From Actinocatenispora sp963815125 (GTDB lineage: Bacteria; Actinomycetota; Actinomycetes; Mycobacteriales; Micromonosporaceae), in assembly GCA_963815125.1 (NCBI GenBank), contig CAWFFM010000002.1, positions 1,798,001-1,862,000 of the forward strand: a stretch of 64,000 nt of DNA. The letters are read 5' to 3'. A model generated the notes under the pieces. That model saw only the letters and a list, made by a program, of their open reading frames with translations, ran no database searches and was not told the origin of the DNA. The translations under genes were made by a program, and so were the position numbers. Position 1 is the stretch's first letter. Every line of letters starts with the position of its first letter. This document shows, piece after piece, positions 8,337-17,886 of the stretch.

Positions 8337-9392
8337 TCAGGCAGCCGGCACCCGCTCCGCCCGCCGGGCCATCCGGTGGGCGCCGAGCAGGCACAGGCCG
8401 GCGGTCAGCGCGGCGATCACGACCAGCCCGACCCGGTCCACCGTGGTCCTCGCCGCCAGGACACCGAACAGGCTGTGCGCGACCATCGCCCCACCGGCCA
8501 GGGCCAGCGCGTGGCGCCCGGTCCACCGTGCCGACGCCGACCAGCGCCGGACCAGTCGGTAGCCGACCACCGCGAGCACCGCCCCGACGGCCATCGGCAC
8601 CAGTACCCACCAGCCGTGGGTGAATCCGGGCTGTCGGCCGCCGAACAGCCCCAGCGGGTAGAGCAGGCCGAGTTCCACGACCACACCCAGCGCCCCGAAC
8701 AGGATCAGTGTCACGGGTGTGGGTGTCCGGGCGTCGCTCGGCGCCGTGGCGCCCCGGCGTGGGACCACGACCAGTGCCACGACCGCCAGTATGGCGACGA
8801 CCGCCACGCAGCCGAGCGTCACCCACAACGGCGCGCTGTAGCCGGGGTCCTGGCTCGGCGGTACGACGATGCGCAGCAGGCCCACACCGAGCAGCGCCAC
8901 GATGCCGGTGACGACCAGACCGGTCCGCTTCAGGTACGGCACCCCGCGATGCGCCGGGAACAGCAGGTTGGTCAGCACGATGGGTACCGTCGCGCTGAAC
9001 ACCACGTGGTAGAAGGCGTTGACCTCCCAGTACGGCAGGTTCAGGCCGAACAGTCGGGCACCCCACTGCGCCGCGTGGTACAGGTGCGGGCTGGACAGCG
9101 CCTGCAGCCCGATGCCGTCCTCCACCACCTCGTACGCCAGGCCGAGCAGCAGGATGCTCGGCCAGCCGCGGCCGGTCCTGGCCACCGCCTCGCGGATCAG
9201 CAGCACCCCGCCGCCGTAGATCGGCACCCACAACAACACCAGGAACGCGTAGCGTACCGGCGTGCTGAAGGCCAGTTCGGCGACCAGCGGCGCGAGCGCC
9301 AGCAGGGTGAACGCCGCCTTGCGGCTACCGGCCCGGACCGGGGCGGCGACCGGGCCGGTCGGGCCGGTCGTGGTGGTCACTGGTGTACGCAC
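8337..9392 (-). CDS. Polytopic membrane protein, YceI partner
   Basis: About 351 residues with nine or ten hydrophobic helices and no recognised family. Notable conserved-looking polar patches sit between helices: LIREAVARTGRG, LAYEVVEDGIG and LPYWEVNAFYH, where paired acidic residues (EVVED) could bind metal or substrate. GTG 9392 is used because hydrophobic coding starts shortly after and the codon lies 16 nt inside the upstream yceI-like gene, a coupled arrangement. It may transport or modify a lipid-like ligand handled by the YceI protein; that is inference. Confidence 0.6.
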   Translation of the reverse strand: MRTPVTTTTGPTGPVAAPVRAGSRKAAFTLLALAPLVAELAFSTPVRYAFLVLLWVPIYGGGVLLIREAVARTGRGWPSILLLGLAYEVVEDGIGLQALSSPHLYHAAQWGARLFGLNLPYWEVNAFYHVVFSATVPIVLTNLLFPAHRGVPYLKRTGLVVTGIVALLGVGLLRIVVPPSQDPGYSAPLWVTLGCVAVVAILAVVALVVVPRRGATAPSDARTPTPVTLILFGALGVVVELGLLYPLGLFGGRQPGFTHGWWVLVPMAVGAVLAVVGYRLVRRWSASARWTGRHALALAGGAMVAHSLFGVLAARTTVDRVGLVVIAALTAGLCLLGAHRMARRAERVPAA

Positions 9393-9892
9393 GTGATCTC
9401 CAACGACACGTCGAGGTGGCGGCCGGCCAGGCCGGGCGAGGCGGTGATGCCGAACGCGGTCCGGTCGATGCGCGTCGTGGCGCGGACGGTGAACTCGGCG
9501 GCGCACTGGTCGACCAGTTCCACCGACAGGTCAACGGGCTGACAGACCTCGCCCACGCTGAGTGTGCCGGTCAGGCTCGTACCGGTCACCTGCGTGGACA
9601 CGAACGTCATGACCGGGTGACGGGCGGCGTCCAGGAAGGCCGGGGACCGTACGTGCTCGTCCCGTCGGTCGTTGCCGGTGCGGAAACTCGCCGTCGGGAC
9701 CTCGGCCCGGACCCGCGAATCGCCGAGCGGGCCGGCGATGTCGACGATGCCCTGCCCGACGCCGAAGCTGCCGCGTACCGGCAGGAGCCCGAACAGGTGC
9801 CTGGTCCGGAACGTGATCCGGGAGCGGTCGGTATCGATCTCGTAGCGGCCCAACCGGGGTGCCACGGTGTCGCTGTGCTGACTGACATCCAT
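9377..9892 (-). CDS. YceI family protein
   Basis: 171-residue YceI-type lipocalin-like barrel. Family pattern: GRYEIDTDRSRITFRTRHLF near the start, then VRGSFGVGQGIVDIAG, SFRTGNDRRDEHVRSPAFLD, HPVMTF and LTGTLSVGEV, ending with AFGI. YceI proteins bind polyisoprenoids or similar amphipathic molecules. No signal peptide is visible, as for many actinobacterial copies, so it is probably cytosolic. ATG 9892 begins the family homology. Its end overlaps the downstream membrane protein gene by 16 nt. Confidence 0.85.
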   Translation of the reverse strand: MDVSQHSDTVAPRLGRYEIDTDRSRITFRTRHLFGLLPVRGSFGVGQGIVDIAGPLGDSRVRAEVPTASFRTGNDRRDEHVRSPAFLDAARHPVMTFVSTQVTGTSLTGTLSVGEVCQPVDLSVELVDQCAAEFTVRATTRIDRTAFGITASPGLAGRHLDVSLEITCVHQ

Positions 9893-10060
9893 GCACCCAT
9901 TGCACGCCGGGCGAGGGGTTCGTCGACAGCGGAGGCGGTCGCGTCCGGGACCGACGAAAGCCTGACCGCGAGGTGCGGCGTACGACTTTCGTCGGTTCCG
10001 CGCCGCCCGAACGTCGCCCGGGTGACCGACAGTCATGCCGCCGGGCACCCGGGACGCCGG

Positions 10061-11104
10061 TCAGGAGACGGCGGTGCGCTTGGCGAGCCGCGCCTTGTCG
10101 GCGTCCGAGCCGTACCGGCGGTCCAGTGCGCGGGTGGCGGCCGCCCAGTCGTTGAAGGTGTGGACCGAGTTCAACGTGTCCCGCACGAACGGTTCCTGGC
10201 GCCACGCCAGCGCGCGCTCCCACAGCGTGTCGATCGGCTCCTGCAGTACGTTGCCGACCTTCGCCTCGTAGATACCGAAGGCACGCAGATCGCCGTCCGG
10301 TTCGATCATCGCGATCGTCGCGGACTCGTCGGCCAGCGGCGAGGTCGGCAGGAAGAGCCGTACGTCGGTGACGGACACCTCGACCCCGTTCGCCGCCCGC
10401 GCCTTCAATGCCGGTTGCGATCCGATCAGTTCCTCGAGTTCTGTGTCGTTGAGCAGTTCCTCGGCCTCGAACTTCTTCTCCTGCGCGAGACCCACCGGCA
10501 TGACCGCGCCGATGCGGACGTAGTCGAGTCCGGGCACCCGCCGGGTCACCTCCTCGACGAGGGTCTCCAGGCCGTCCTTGCCGGTGCGCGTGACGGTGCA
10601 GTCCATCCCCAGCTCATAGCATTTCTCTCCGCGCGCGGTGCGTTGCAGCTTGAGCGCGCTGAGCCGTTCCAACGCGGCCATGGCCCGGTCGAAGGAACCG
10701 GCGCGGCCCCGGATCTTGTCGTGTATCTGCGCGTTCGCCCCGTCCACGCTGACGGTCACGGCGGTCACCGACTGAGCGAGCTGTTCGGCGATCTTGTCGT
10801 TCATCAGCCATCCGCTGGTGAACACGGTCACCGCCACCCCGCCGGCGTTGAGCATCTCCGCCGCCTCATGCCACCACGGCACCGACAACGGTTCTCCGCC
10901 TGCGAGCGAGATGCGCTGGGGTTTCACCGAAAGAATGACATCCACGACCTCCCGCATCCGGGTGCGGTCGAGCATCCGCGCGGGACGTCGCCCGGAGTCG
11001 GTGGAACAGTGGATGCAGCGCAACGGGCAGGCGTAGGTCAGGTCCCAGACGAACCGTTCCATGCGTGTACTGTGCTGCGACCCTGTCGAGTCCGGTGATG
11101 GCAT
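10061..11104 (-). CDS. Radical SAM protein
   Basis: 347 residues. The [4Fe-4S] cluster motif CPLRCIHC (CxxxCxxC) is near residue 26, followed by the SAM-binding GGEPL segment and a TIM-barrel with VTVSVDGAN. There is no cysteine-rich SPASM extension, unlike most peptide-modifying or mycofactocin-type enzymes. ATG 11104 is preferred (GGGAGAGG just before it); GTG 11116 and a methionine at 11062 are alternatives. No precursor peptide or partner enzyme is recognisable beside it, so the substrate is unknown. Confidence 0.85.
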   Translation of the reverse strand: MPSPDSTGSQHSTRMERFVWDLTYACPLRCIHCSTDSGRRPARMLDRTRMREVVDVILSVKPQRISLAGGEPLSVPWWHEAAEMLNAGGVAVTVFTSGWLMNDKIAEQLAQSVTAVTVSVDGANAQIHDKIRGRAGSFDRAMAALERLSALKLQRTARGEKCYELGMDCTVTRTGKDGLETLVEEVTRRVPGLDYVRIGAVMPVGLAQEKKFEAEELLNDTELEELIGSQPALKARAANGVEVSVTDVRLFLPTSPLADESATIAMIEPDGDLRAFGIYEAKVGNVLQEPIDTLWERALAWRQEPFVRDTLNSVHTFNDWAAATRALDRRYGSDADKARLAKRTAVS

Positions 11105-11941
11105 GGCCTCTCCCACTTCTGCATGTCGTCCACCCGGGCCAGGGACAGGTCATGTCCGCGCGGCGGTACGGGTGGTGTGTCGGCACACCGTCCGGCGCAC
11201 GGCACGGACAGCGGTGCCGCGAGCGCTGGGACAGATGCGTACTCGTGGATCGTCGCTGTGCCCGGGTCGGCCAGCGCACGGTCCGGTCCCCCGTCGGCCT
11301 CCCTACCGGTCCGCCGGTGTCCCCGGCGAACGCCGGGGGCACCATCCACACAAGACAGTGGAATCGTGACGATGAGTAGCTTCCATGCTCCTGCCGGCCA
11401 ATATAGCGGATCCTATCGCCACGGCTCAATATCTTGTTGGCAGATTCCGCCAACGCCCGGCGCCCAGCTGACGACGGTGTACGCCACTGCCACGGTCTGG
11501 GTGCCCGCCGCATCCACCGCGTGCAGTCGCACCGACACCTGGTGACCCACCGCCGAGGCCGGGGTGACGAGAGTGACCGAGTACCGACCGTCACTCCTCG
11601 CTGCTGACCGCACCCGAATGATCGGCGTCGGAGTCCAGTACAGGCGAGATCGACAGCTCCATCCCGGACGGGCGCCGGCAGGCCACACAGTACGGCCGAG
11701 GGAACGGCGCCGTGCCGGCGAAACCCGGTGCGAGCGACTCAGCGAACCAGTCCGCCCGGTAGGTCGATGCACGACGATGGCGTGCCGGTCGAACAGCGCC
11801 GCGAAGTCGTCGACCACCAGGTCGGCGTCCGTACGGTCCGCTCTTCGGTCCGACACGCCCACGTCTGCATACTGCTCCAGCGTCTGTCTCGGGCTCACAT
11901 CTGCTGTTGCCCGAAGAGCGCCGGACGGTTCACGGGTACGG
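11105..11941. other. Interval without an intact gene
   Basis: About 840 bases with no open frame having convincing actinomycete codon use. It holds an AT-rich patch near 11398-11440 and, on the minus strand, at least two fragments with protein-like sequence (see pseudogene entry). The AT-rich patch may be the promoter of the radical SAM gene, but no clear -35/-10 pair was found. Confidence 0.5.
11415..11900 (-). pseudogene. Degenerate coding remnants (subtilisin-like tail)
   Basis: A minus-strand frame at about 11430-11610 reads SDGRYSVTLVTPASAVGHQ followed by VSVRLHAVDAAGTQTVAVAY, closely resembling the C-terminal beta-domain of actinobacterial subtilisin-type proteases. Further upstream (about 11770-11880) the same frame reads DADLVVDDFAALFDRHAIVV, and another frame (about 11600-11740) reads DWFAESLAPGFAGTAPFPRP, suggesting frameshifts or a patchwork of remnants. 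No catalytic region is present. The exact parent genes are uncertain. Confidence 0.35.
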
Positions 11942-12451
11942 TCAGCTGGCCGCGCGGGCAGCCTCCCGTACCGCGTTGTCGACGTCCTTGGTCCGCACGT
12001 CCAGGCGCCGCGCGACCCGCTTCTCGGCCTTCAGCCCGGCCCGGTCCACGGCTTCCTGGACGGTGTTCTCACCGATGATCAGCAGCGCCGCCTGCCCGGA
12101 GTCGATGATCTCCCCGAGTTCCTTGACATCCGAGCGGGACAGGCCTCGCCACAGATGTCCGCCCACACCACCGATGGCAGCACCGGCCAGTGCCGTACCG
12201 ATGATCGCGGGTGGGAACAGGATGCCGACCAGCGCACCCGCCGCGGCACCGCCCCACGCGCCGCGCCTGGTGGCCGTCTCGTCCTTGTCGACGTGCACCT
12301 TGCCCGACCGGTCCTTGGTGACCACGGCGGCGTCATAGGTGCCGACCGCACCCACGGTATGCAGATCCTTGACCACGTCGTAGTCGGTCCGCGCCGCCGC
12401 CTCGCTCGGGTAGGTACCGATGTAGATGAAGACTTCCTCGGACTTCGCCAT
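11942..12451 (-). CDS. DUF1269-type membrane protein
   Basis: 169 residues. An N-terminal stretch (EVFIYIGTYPSEAAARTDYD, VVKDLH) is followed by a glycine/alanine-rich hydrophobic hairpin (about 70-110, GAAAGALVGILFPPAIIGTA) and a C-terminal alpha/beta part with GQAALLIIGE. This is the usual DUF1269 layout, whose function is unknown. ATG 12451 is supported by the GGGGGGCGAC just upstream. Single gene with no evident operon partner. Confidence 0.75.
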   Translation of the reverse strand: MAKSEEVFIYIGTYPSEAAARTDYDVVKDLHTVGAVGTYDAAVVTKDRSGKVHVDKDETATRRGAWGGAAAGALVGILFPPAIIGTALAGAAIGGVGGHLWRGLSRSDVKELGEIIDSGQAALLIIGENTVQEAVDRAGLKAEKRVARRLDVRTKDVDNAVREAARAAS

Positions 12452-12617
12452 GTCGCCCCCCTGTACGCATCGCACCCCGGAGTGACCCGACCACTCTGCG
12501 CACCGGCCCGGTCAGTCACACGATAGGCGCCAGACCTGGACCGCTGGGCTGTTTGCCCACATTGCCGGGACCCTGCCCGGGCGCCCGGCCGGGCCGGGGC
12601 ACGGTCCCGACAGGCGG

Positions 12618-13835
12618 TCAGGCGGACGCGGGCGCAGTGTAGGTGACCGGCAACGCCGTCACCCCGTGCGCGCACAACGACGGGGTCGGGGTCAGCTCGC
12701 CGTCCGGTACCGCCAGACGCAGATCCGGGTAGCGGCCGAACAGCGCCGGCAGCCCGATCGAAGCCTCCAACCGGGCCAACGGCGCACCGATGCAGTAGTG
12801 CGAGCCGTGCCCGAACGCCAGATGCCGTTGCCGGGGCCGGGTCAGGTCGAACGCCTCCGCATCCGGGCCGTGCTGCTGCGGATCCCGGCCCGCGGCGGCG
12901 AAGCAGGGCAGGATCGCCTCACCGGCCCGGATGCGGGTACCGGCGAGGGTGAGATCGGTGGTCGCGTACCGGAACGGCAACGTACTGATGCTCGGGTCCC
13001 GGCGCAGCGTCTCCTCGATCACCACGTCCCAGCCGACCTGCCCGGAAGTGACCAGCTCCCGCTGCTGCGGATGGGTCAGCAACGCGCGGATCGCATTGCC
13101 CAGCAGGTTCATCGTCGTCTCGTGACCGGCACCGATGAGCAGCAGCAGGGTACCGACCAGTTCGTCCTCGGTGAGCCGGTCCGCATGGTCGCGGGCGGCG
13201 ATCAACGCGCTGGTCATGTCACTGCCCGGACGGGAACGCTTCGCCGCGACGAGGTTGTGCAGGAACTCCGCCAGCCCGCGCTGGGTGGCCAGCACCTCCT
13301 CCGGCGCGGCGAGCGCGTTGAACACGCTGTTGCACAGCCGGTGCAGCTCCGGGCGCTGCTCGACGCCGACCCCGAACAGGTCGCAGATGACGGTCAGCGG
13401 CAGCGGCGTGGCGAACCCGGCCTTCAGATCGGCGCTACCGCCCGCCGCGTCCAGCTCGGCCAACAGACCGGCCACCACAGCCTCGATGCGCGGAGCCATC
13501 GCCTGTACCCGGCCCGGGGTGAATGCCGAGGACACCAACGTACGCAGCCTGCGGTGCTCCGCGCCGTCGGCGAACAGCATGTTCTCGACCCGCACCATCC
13601 CGATCAGCGGCCAGTCCTCGGCGATCCGCCCGTCGTTGAGCGCAGCCCAGTGCCGGTAGTTCTTGGCGACGTCCGGGTGCGCGAAGACCTCCAGCAATGT
13701 GGCGTGGTCGGTTACCGCCCACGCCACCACCTGGCCAGGAAGTTCAACCCGGACCACCGGGCCGGCCCGGCGGAGTCGGGCCGACTCACCGGGGAGGTCG
13801 GCTGCGGTGGGGTCGAGAACGATGGGCTGGGCCAT
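12618..13835 (-). CDS. Cytochrome P450, CYP154-like
   Basis: 405-residue soluble P450 monooxygenase. I-helix AGHETT (236-241), K-helix ETLR (275-278, intact ExxR), a segment ISTLPFRYATTDLTL typical of the CYP154 family, and the heme loop FGHGSHYCIG (341-350, Cys348). ATG 13835 has GGGAGA six bases upstream, inside the 3' end of the preceding P450 gene, so the two are co-transcribed. Such enzymes need separate ferredoxin partners, none of which is here. Paired CYP157/CYP154 genes are known from Streptomyces conservons; no conservon genes flank this pair. Substrate unknown. Confidence 0.9.
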   Translation of the reverse strand: MAQPIVLDPTAADLPGESARLRRAGPVVRVELPGQVVAWAVTDHATLLEVFAHPDVAKNYRHWAALNDGRIAEDWPLIGMVRVENMLFADGAEHRRLRTLVSSAFTPGRVQAMAPRIEAVVAGLLAELDAAGGSADLKAGFATPLPLTVICDLFGVGVEQRPELHRLCNSVFNALAAPEEVLATQRGLAEFLHNLVAAKRSRPGSDMTSALIAARDHADRLTEDELVGTLLLLIGAGHETTMNLLGNAIRALLTHPQQRELVTSGQVGWDVVIEETLRRDPSISTLPFRYATTDLTLAGTRIRAGEAILPCFAAAGRDPQQHGPDAEAFDLTRPRQRHLAFGHGSHYCIGAPLARLEASIGLPALFGRYPDLRLAVPDGELTPTPSLCAHGVTALPVTYTAPASA

Positions 13836-15100
13836 GACCGGTCTCCCATGGTGTCGCGGTGGACAGGGCTGAAACGCACCGGCAGCGACTGCGGTGCCCG
13901 GGCGAACGCCGACGGACCCCAGGTCAGCTGCTCGGCGGGAACAGCCAACCGCAGGTCCGGCAGGCGGTCCCGGAGGGTGTCGATCGCCCGGGCCACGATG
14001 CCCTCGGCGATCGTGGGCGCCGGGCAGCGGTGCGGCCCGGCGCTGTACGCCAGGTGCGCCCTGTTGCCGCGCGGGATGCCGGCGGCGGCGACGACCGGGT
14101 CGTGGTTGGCCGCGGCCAACCCGAAGACGATCACGTCGCCGGCGCGTAGCGGGATCCCGTTCAACAGCACGTCGTGCCGCGGGTAGCGGGCGGCGAAGTT
14201 CTGGATCGGCGGGTCGCGCCACAGCACCTGGGTGATGACGTCGGCCACCCGCAGCTGCGCGGCGGCGACCTCGCGACGCAGCTGGGTGTCGGTCAACAGG
14301 ATGCGCAGCGTATTACCGAGCAGGCCGGTCGTCGGCGCACTACCCGCACCGATCAGCAGCACCAGATGGTGCACCACCTGCTCGAAACTGAACCCCTCGG
14401 CGATCAGGTACGACGGCACGTCCTGCCCGGGTTGCTGCCACTTCGCGTCGGCCAGCCCCGCCATGTACTGCTCGTACTCCTTGCCGGCCCGCACCGCGTC
14501 GTCACCGTTACCCGCCCAGATCCGACCGATGATGGCGACCAGCCGCTCCCCTTCGGAGTCGGCCAGCCCGAAAGCCCGGTTGAGCACCAGCAGCGGCAGC
14601 GGCATCGCGTACTGGGCCATCAGATCCGCGGTACCGGCCTCGGCGAACTGGTCGATCAGCCGGTGCGCCACCGCGTCGATGGAACGCGACAACTGGTCAC
14701 CCGCCGCCTTCTCCAGGCTGGCGGCCACCGCGCGACGCAACTGGCCGTGCTCGGCACCGTCGGCGAACAGCACGTTGGGCCGGTACTCCATCATCGGCAG
14801 CACCCCGGAGGTGTCGGGTACCAGTCCCTCGGCCCGGTCCCGCCACAGCCGGGAATCCTTGGAGAACCGGCGTTCATCGGTGGCGACCTCGGAGATCAGC
14901 GCATAGTCCAGGACCAGCCAGGCCGGTACCCGCGGTTCCAGCAGAACCGGGACCACAGGACCGATCTCGCTACGGAGCCGCTGGTAGAGAGCGTGCGGAT
15001 CCCGCTCGAACTCAGGCCCGTACAGCGGGACCGGTTCGACCTTGGGGCGCGGAACGTACGCGGGCCCATCGTCGAGCGCGGTCCGGGACGGTCGGTGCAT
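13712..15100 (-). CDS. Cytochrome P450, CYP157-like, without the ExxR motif
   Basis: 462 residues. The K-helix, where P450s carry ExxR, reads ITQVLWRDPP (TQVLW at 290-294), as in the CYP157 family, known to lack ExxR. The I-helix is AGSAPTT (252-258) and the heme loop YSAGPHRCPAP (Cys359). The normal family C-terminus should end near residue 412 (LPVRFSP), but no stop occurs until 13712, adding about 50 residues that overlap the next P450 by 124 nt; this is unusual and may reflect a lost stop. ATG 15100 has AAGGAG eight bases upstream. Probably works with the downstream CYP154-like enzyme. Confidence 0.85.
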   Translation of the reverse strand: MHRPSRTALDDGPAYVPRPKVEPVPLYGPEFERDPHALYQRLRSEIGPVVPVLLEPRVPAWLVLDYALISEVATDERRFSKDSRLWRDRAEGLVPDTSGVLPMMEYRPNVLFADGAEHGQLRRAVAASLEKAAGDQLSRSIDAVAHRLIDQFAEAGTADLMAQYAMPLPLLVLNRAFGLADSEGERLVAIIGRIWAGNGDDAVRAGKEYEQYMAGLADAKWQQPGQDVPSYLIAEGFSFEQVVHHLVLLIGAGSAPTTGLLGNTLRILLTDTQLRREVAAAQLRVADVITQVLWRDPPIQNFAARYPRHDVLLNGIPLRAGDVIVFGLAAANHDPVVAAAGIPRGNRAHLAYSAGPHRCPAPTIAEGIVARAIDTLRDRLPDLRLAVPAEQLTWGPSAFARAPQSLPVRFSPVHRDTMGDRSWPSPSFSTPPQPTSPVSRPDSAGPARWSGLNFLARWWRGR

Positions 15101-15240
15101 CGTGGTGCTCCTTGACTGTTGAACCCGTGAGCGCCGAGCGTAGCGGTAGCATTTGTCCCCGGAACGTCCTGTCCGTACGCTGCAGTAACGATTGTGTCCC
15201 GTCCCCGATGAGCCGCAACGCGGCTCCGGCGGAGGTCCGC

Positions 15241-17886
15241 TCAGCGCGTCGCGCGGCGCGGTCGGGCGGTACTGAACCGCGCCGCACGCCGACGCAGATG
15301 GCGTCGCCCGGCGTACCGCGGCGCCGGCACCGGACCACCCGCCACCATCCGGTAGAACACCAACTTGGCCACCTCGATCAGGGCCAGGTAGCAGACCACC
15401 ATGCCGACGAGCGCGGCGAAGAACGCGACCGGCAGCGGATGGAACCCGAGGGTCGCGGCGAACGGGGTCGCCGGGAGTACCGCGCCAACCACGGCCACAC
15501 CGGGAACCGCCAGGGCCAGCGGCAGACTGGGCCGACTGCGGAAGAACGGGACCCGTCGGGTACGGATGGCGAAGATGACCAGGGTCTGGGTGGCCAGCGA
15601 CTCCACGAACCAGCCGGAGCGGAACTGCGCCGGCCCCGAATCGAACACCCACAGCATCACCCCGAAGGTGATGAAGTCGAACACCGAACTGAACGGTCCG
15701 AAGTAGAGCATGAACCGGCGGATGAAGCCGATGTCCCAGTGCGATGGGCGCCGCAACTGCTCCTCGTCGACGTTGTCGGTGGGAATGGCCAGCTGACTCG
15801 AGTCGTACAGCAGGTTGTTGAGCAGGATCTGGGACGGCAGCATCGGCAGGAAGGACAGGAACAGTGAGGCGCCCGCGGCACTGAACATGTTGCCGAAGTT
15901 GCTGGACGTACCCATCAGCACGTACTTGATGGTGTTGGCGAAGATGCGCCGCCCCTCCACCACGCCGTCGGCGAGGACGTTCAGGTTCTTCTTCAACAGG
16001 ATCACGTCGGCGGCGTCCTTGGCGATGTCGGTCGCCGTGTCCACCGAGATACCCACGTCGGCCGCGTGCAGCGCCAGGGTGTCGTTGACGCCGTCGCCGA
16101 GGAACGCGACATCGCGGCCGGTGGCCCGCTGCGTACGGACGATGCGCGCCTTGTGTTCGGGGCTGACCCGGGCGAACACGGTACTGCGGGTGATCGCGCC
16201 GGCGAGCTGGTCGTCGTCGAGTGCGTCGATGCCGGCGCCGCTGAGCAGGCCCGTCACCGGCAGACCCAGGTCGGCGCAGACCTTGGCGGCCACCGTCGGG
16301 TTGTCCCCGGTGACCACCTTGACCGTGACACCGAGGCCGGCCAGCCGCTGCAGCGCCGGCGCCGCGTCGGGCTTCGCCGGATCGAGGAACACCAGAAAAC
16401 CCGTCAACAGCAGGTCATGTTCGTCCGTCACGGTCAGCCGGGTGCCGCCCGCGGCGGGCCGGGTGGCGACCGCGACGACCCGGTTCCCGGCGGCGAACTC
16501 AGCCTCCAGCGCACCGCGCGCGACGGCCGGTACGTCCCGGCAACGGTTCAGTACCGACTCCGGCGCGCCCTTGGTGATCAGCGTGACCGCATCGGTGTCC
16601 GGCTCGCCGACCAGTACCGAGACCATCCGGCGCTGGTGGTCGAACGGCAGCACCGACACACGCCGGTACGCCGCGACCGCAGTGCGCTGGTCGGCCGCCC
16701 CGGCCGACTCCCACAGCGCCCGGTCCAGCGGGTTGCCGCCCACCGCGCGCCCGGCCGGCGCGTCGATCTCAGTGCACAGCAGCCCGTAGCGCAGCAGCTC
16801 CGCCGAACTGCCTCCCGGTACGGGGACCGCGCGCGCGTACGTGATCCGGCCCTCGGTCAGGGTTCCGGTCTTGTCGGTGAACAGCACCTCGATGTCACCG
16901 AGGTCCTCGATGCAGACCAGCCGTTTGACCAGTACGTCACGTCGTGCCATCCGCCGCGACCCGGCCGCCAGGCTGATCGACACCACGGCGGGCAGCAGTT
17001 GCGGGGTGATCCCCACCGCGATCGCCAGGGAGAACAGCAGTGCGTCGAGGATCGGCTTGTGCAGCACCACGTTGATGACGAAGATCGTCGCGGTCAGGGC
17101 ACCCGCCACGTACACCAGCAGCAGGGAGAAGCGCCGCAGCCCGGCCTGGAACGCCGTATCGGTCTGGTGGGTACTCAGCCCGGCGGTGATCCGCCCGAAC
17201 TCGGTGCGCGCCCCGGTGGTGACGACGACACCGCGCGCCGCGCCGGCGTGCACCACCGTGCCCATCAGCGCGCAGCCGGACAGCTCCGCCAACGCCGCGC
17301 CGGCCGGGACGGGATCGGTGTCCTTCTCCACCGGTACCGACTCGCCGGTCAGCGCCGACTCGTCGCACTCCAGACCGGACACCGACAGCAACCGTAGGTC
17401 GGCCGGGACGATGGTGCCCAGTTGCAGGTCGACGAGGTCCCCCGGAACCAGGTGCGTGACATCGACCGACATCCGCTCACCGTCGCGACGTACCAGCGCC
17501 TGGTGATGGATCTGGGAGTGCAGTGCCTCCGCTGCCCGCTCCGCCCGGTACTCGTTGACGAAACCGAGGCTCACCGACAGGGCCAGGATCACCCCGATGA
17601 TGATGGCGTCGTTTCCCTGACCGAGGAAGTACGAGGCCAGTGCCGCCGCGAGCAGCAGGCCGAGCAGCGCGGAACGCACCTGGTGCCACAGTACGAGCAG
17701 CAGCCGTGCCCGGTGCGAGGACACCGCGTTGGGCCCGTACCGGGCGCGGCGTGCTGCCGCCTCCTCCGCCGACAGACCGGCGTCGCCGACTCCGAGTCCG
17801 GACATGACCCGCCCGGTGGACAGCGTCGCGGCAGCGGACACGTCCAGCTGCGCATTGGCCGCTGTGGGGTGCTGCCGGTTCACCAT
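15241..17886 (-). CDS. mgtA: P-type magnesium-transporting ATPase (MgtA/MgtB type)
   Basis: About 881 residues, type IIIB P-type ATPase importing Mg2+ across the cell membrane. Visible: cation-ATPase N-domain (GLSAEEAAARRARYGPNAV), actuator TGES, transmembrane IGVILALSVSLGFVNEYRAE, phosphorylation site DKTGTLTEG (about 340-350), hinge GDGVND and the MgtA-type MLPSQILLNNLLYD membrane segment. ATG 17886 is chosen because homology starts soon after; GTG or ATG further upstream would only add a short tail. The 300-base region upstream shows no recognisable M-box. Gene symbol by family similarity. Confidence 0.9.
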   Translation of the reverse strand: MVNRQHPTAANAQLDVSAAATLSTGRVMSGLGVGDAGLSAEEAAARRARYGPNAVSSHRARLLLVLWHQVRSALLGLLLAAALASYFLGQGNDAIIIGVILALSVSLGFVNEYRAERAAEALHSQIHHQALVRRDGERMSVDVTHLVPGDLVDLQLGTIVPADLRLLSVSGLECDESALTGESVPVEKDTDPVPAGAALAELSGCALMGTVVHAGAARGVVVTTGARTEFGRITAGLSTHQTDTAFQAGLRRFSLLLVYVAGALTATIFVINVVLHKPILDALLFSLAIAVGITPQLLPAVVSISLAAGSRRMARRDVLVKRLVCIEDLGDIEVLFTDKTGTLTEGRITYARAVPVPGGSSAELLRYGLLCTEIDAPAGRAVGGNPLDRALWESAGAADQRTAVAAYRRVSVLPFDHQRRMVSVLVGEPDTDAVTLITKGAPESVLNRCRDVPAVARGALEAEFAAGNRVVAVATRPAAGGTRLTVTDEHDLLLTGFLVFLDPAKPDAAPALQRLAGLGVTVKVVTGDNPTVAAKVCADLGLPVTGLLSGAGIDALDDDQLAGAITRSTVFARVSPEHKARIVRTQRATGRDVAFLGDGVNDTLALHAADVGISVDTATDIAKDAADVILLKKNLNVLADGVVEGRRIFANTIKYVLMGTSSNFGNMFSAAGASLFLSFLPMLPSQILLNNLLYDSSQLAIPTDNVDEEQLRRPSHWDIGFIRRFMLYFGPFSSVFDFITFGVMLWVFDSGPAQFRSGWFVESLATQTLVIFAIRTRRVPFFRSRPSLPLALAVPGVAVVGAVLPATPFAATLGFHPLPVAFFAALVGMVVCYLALIEVAKLVFYRMVAGGPVPAPRYAGRRHLRRRAARFSTARPRRATR

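Noticed and set aside
11770..11880. Possible superoxide dismutase fragment (HAIVVH)
   Set aside because: Only a few residues fit and the surrounding frame does not; kept only as part of a degenerate interval.
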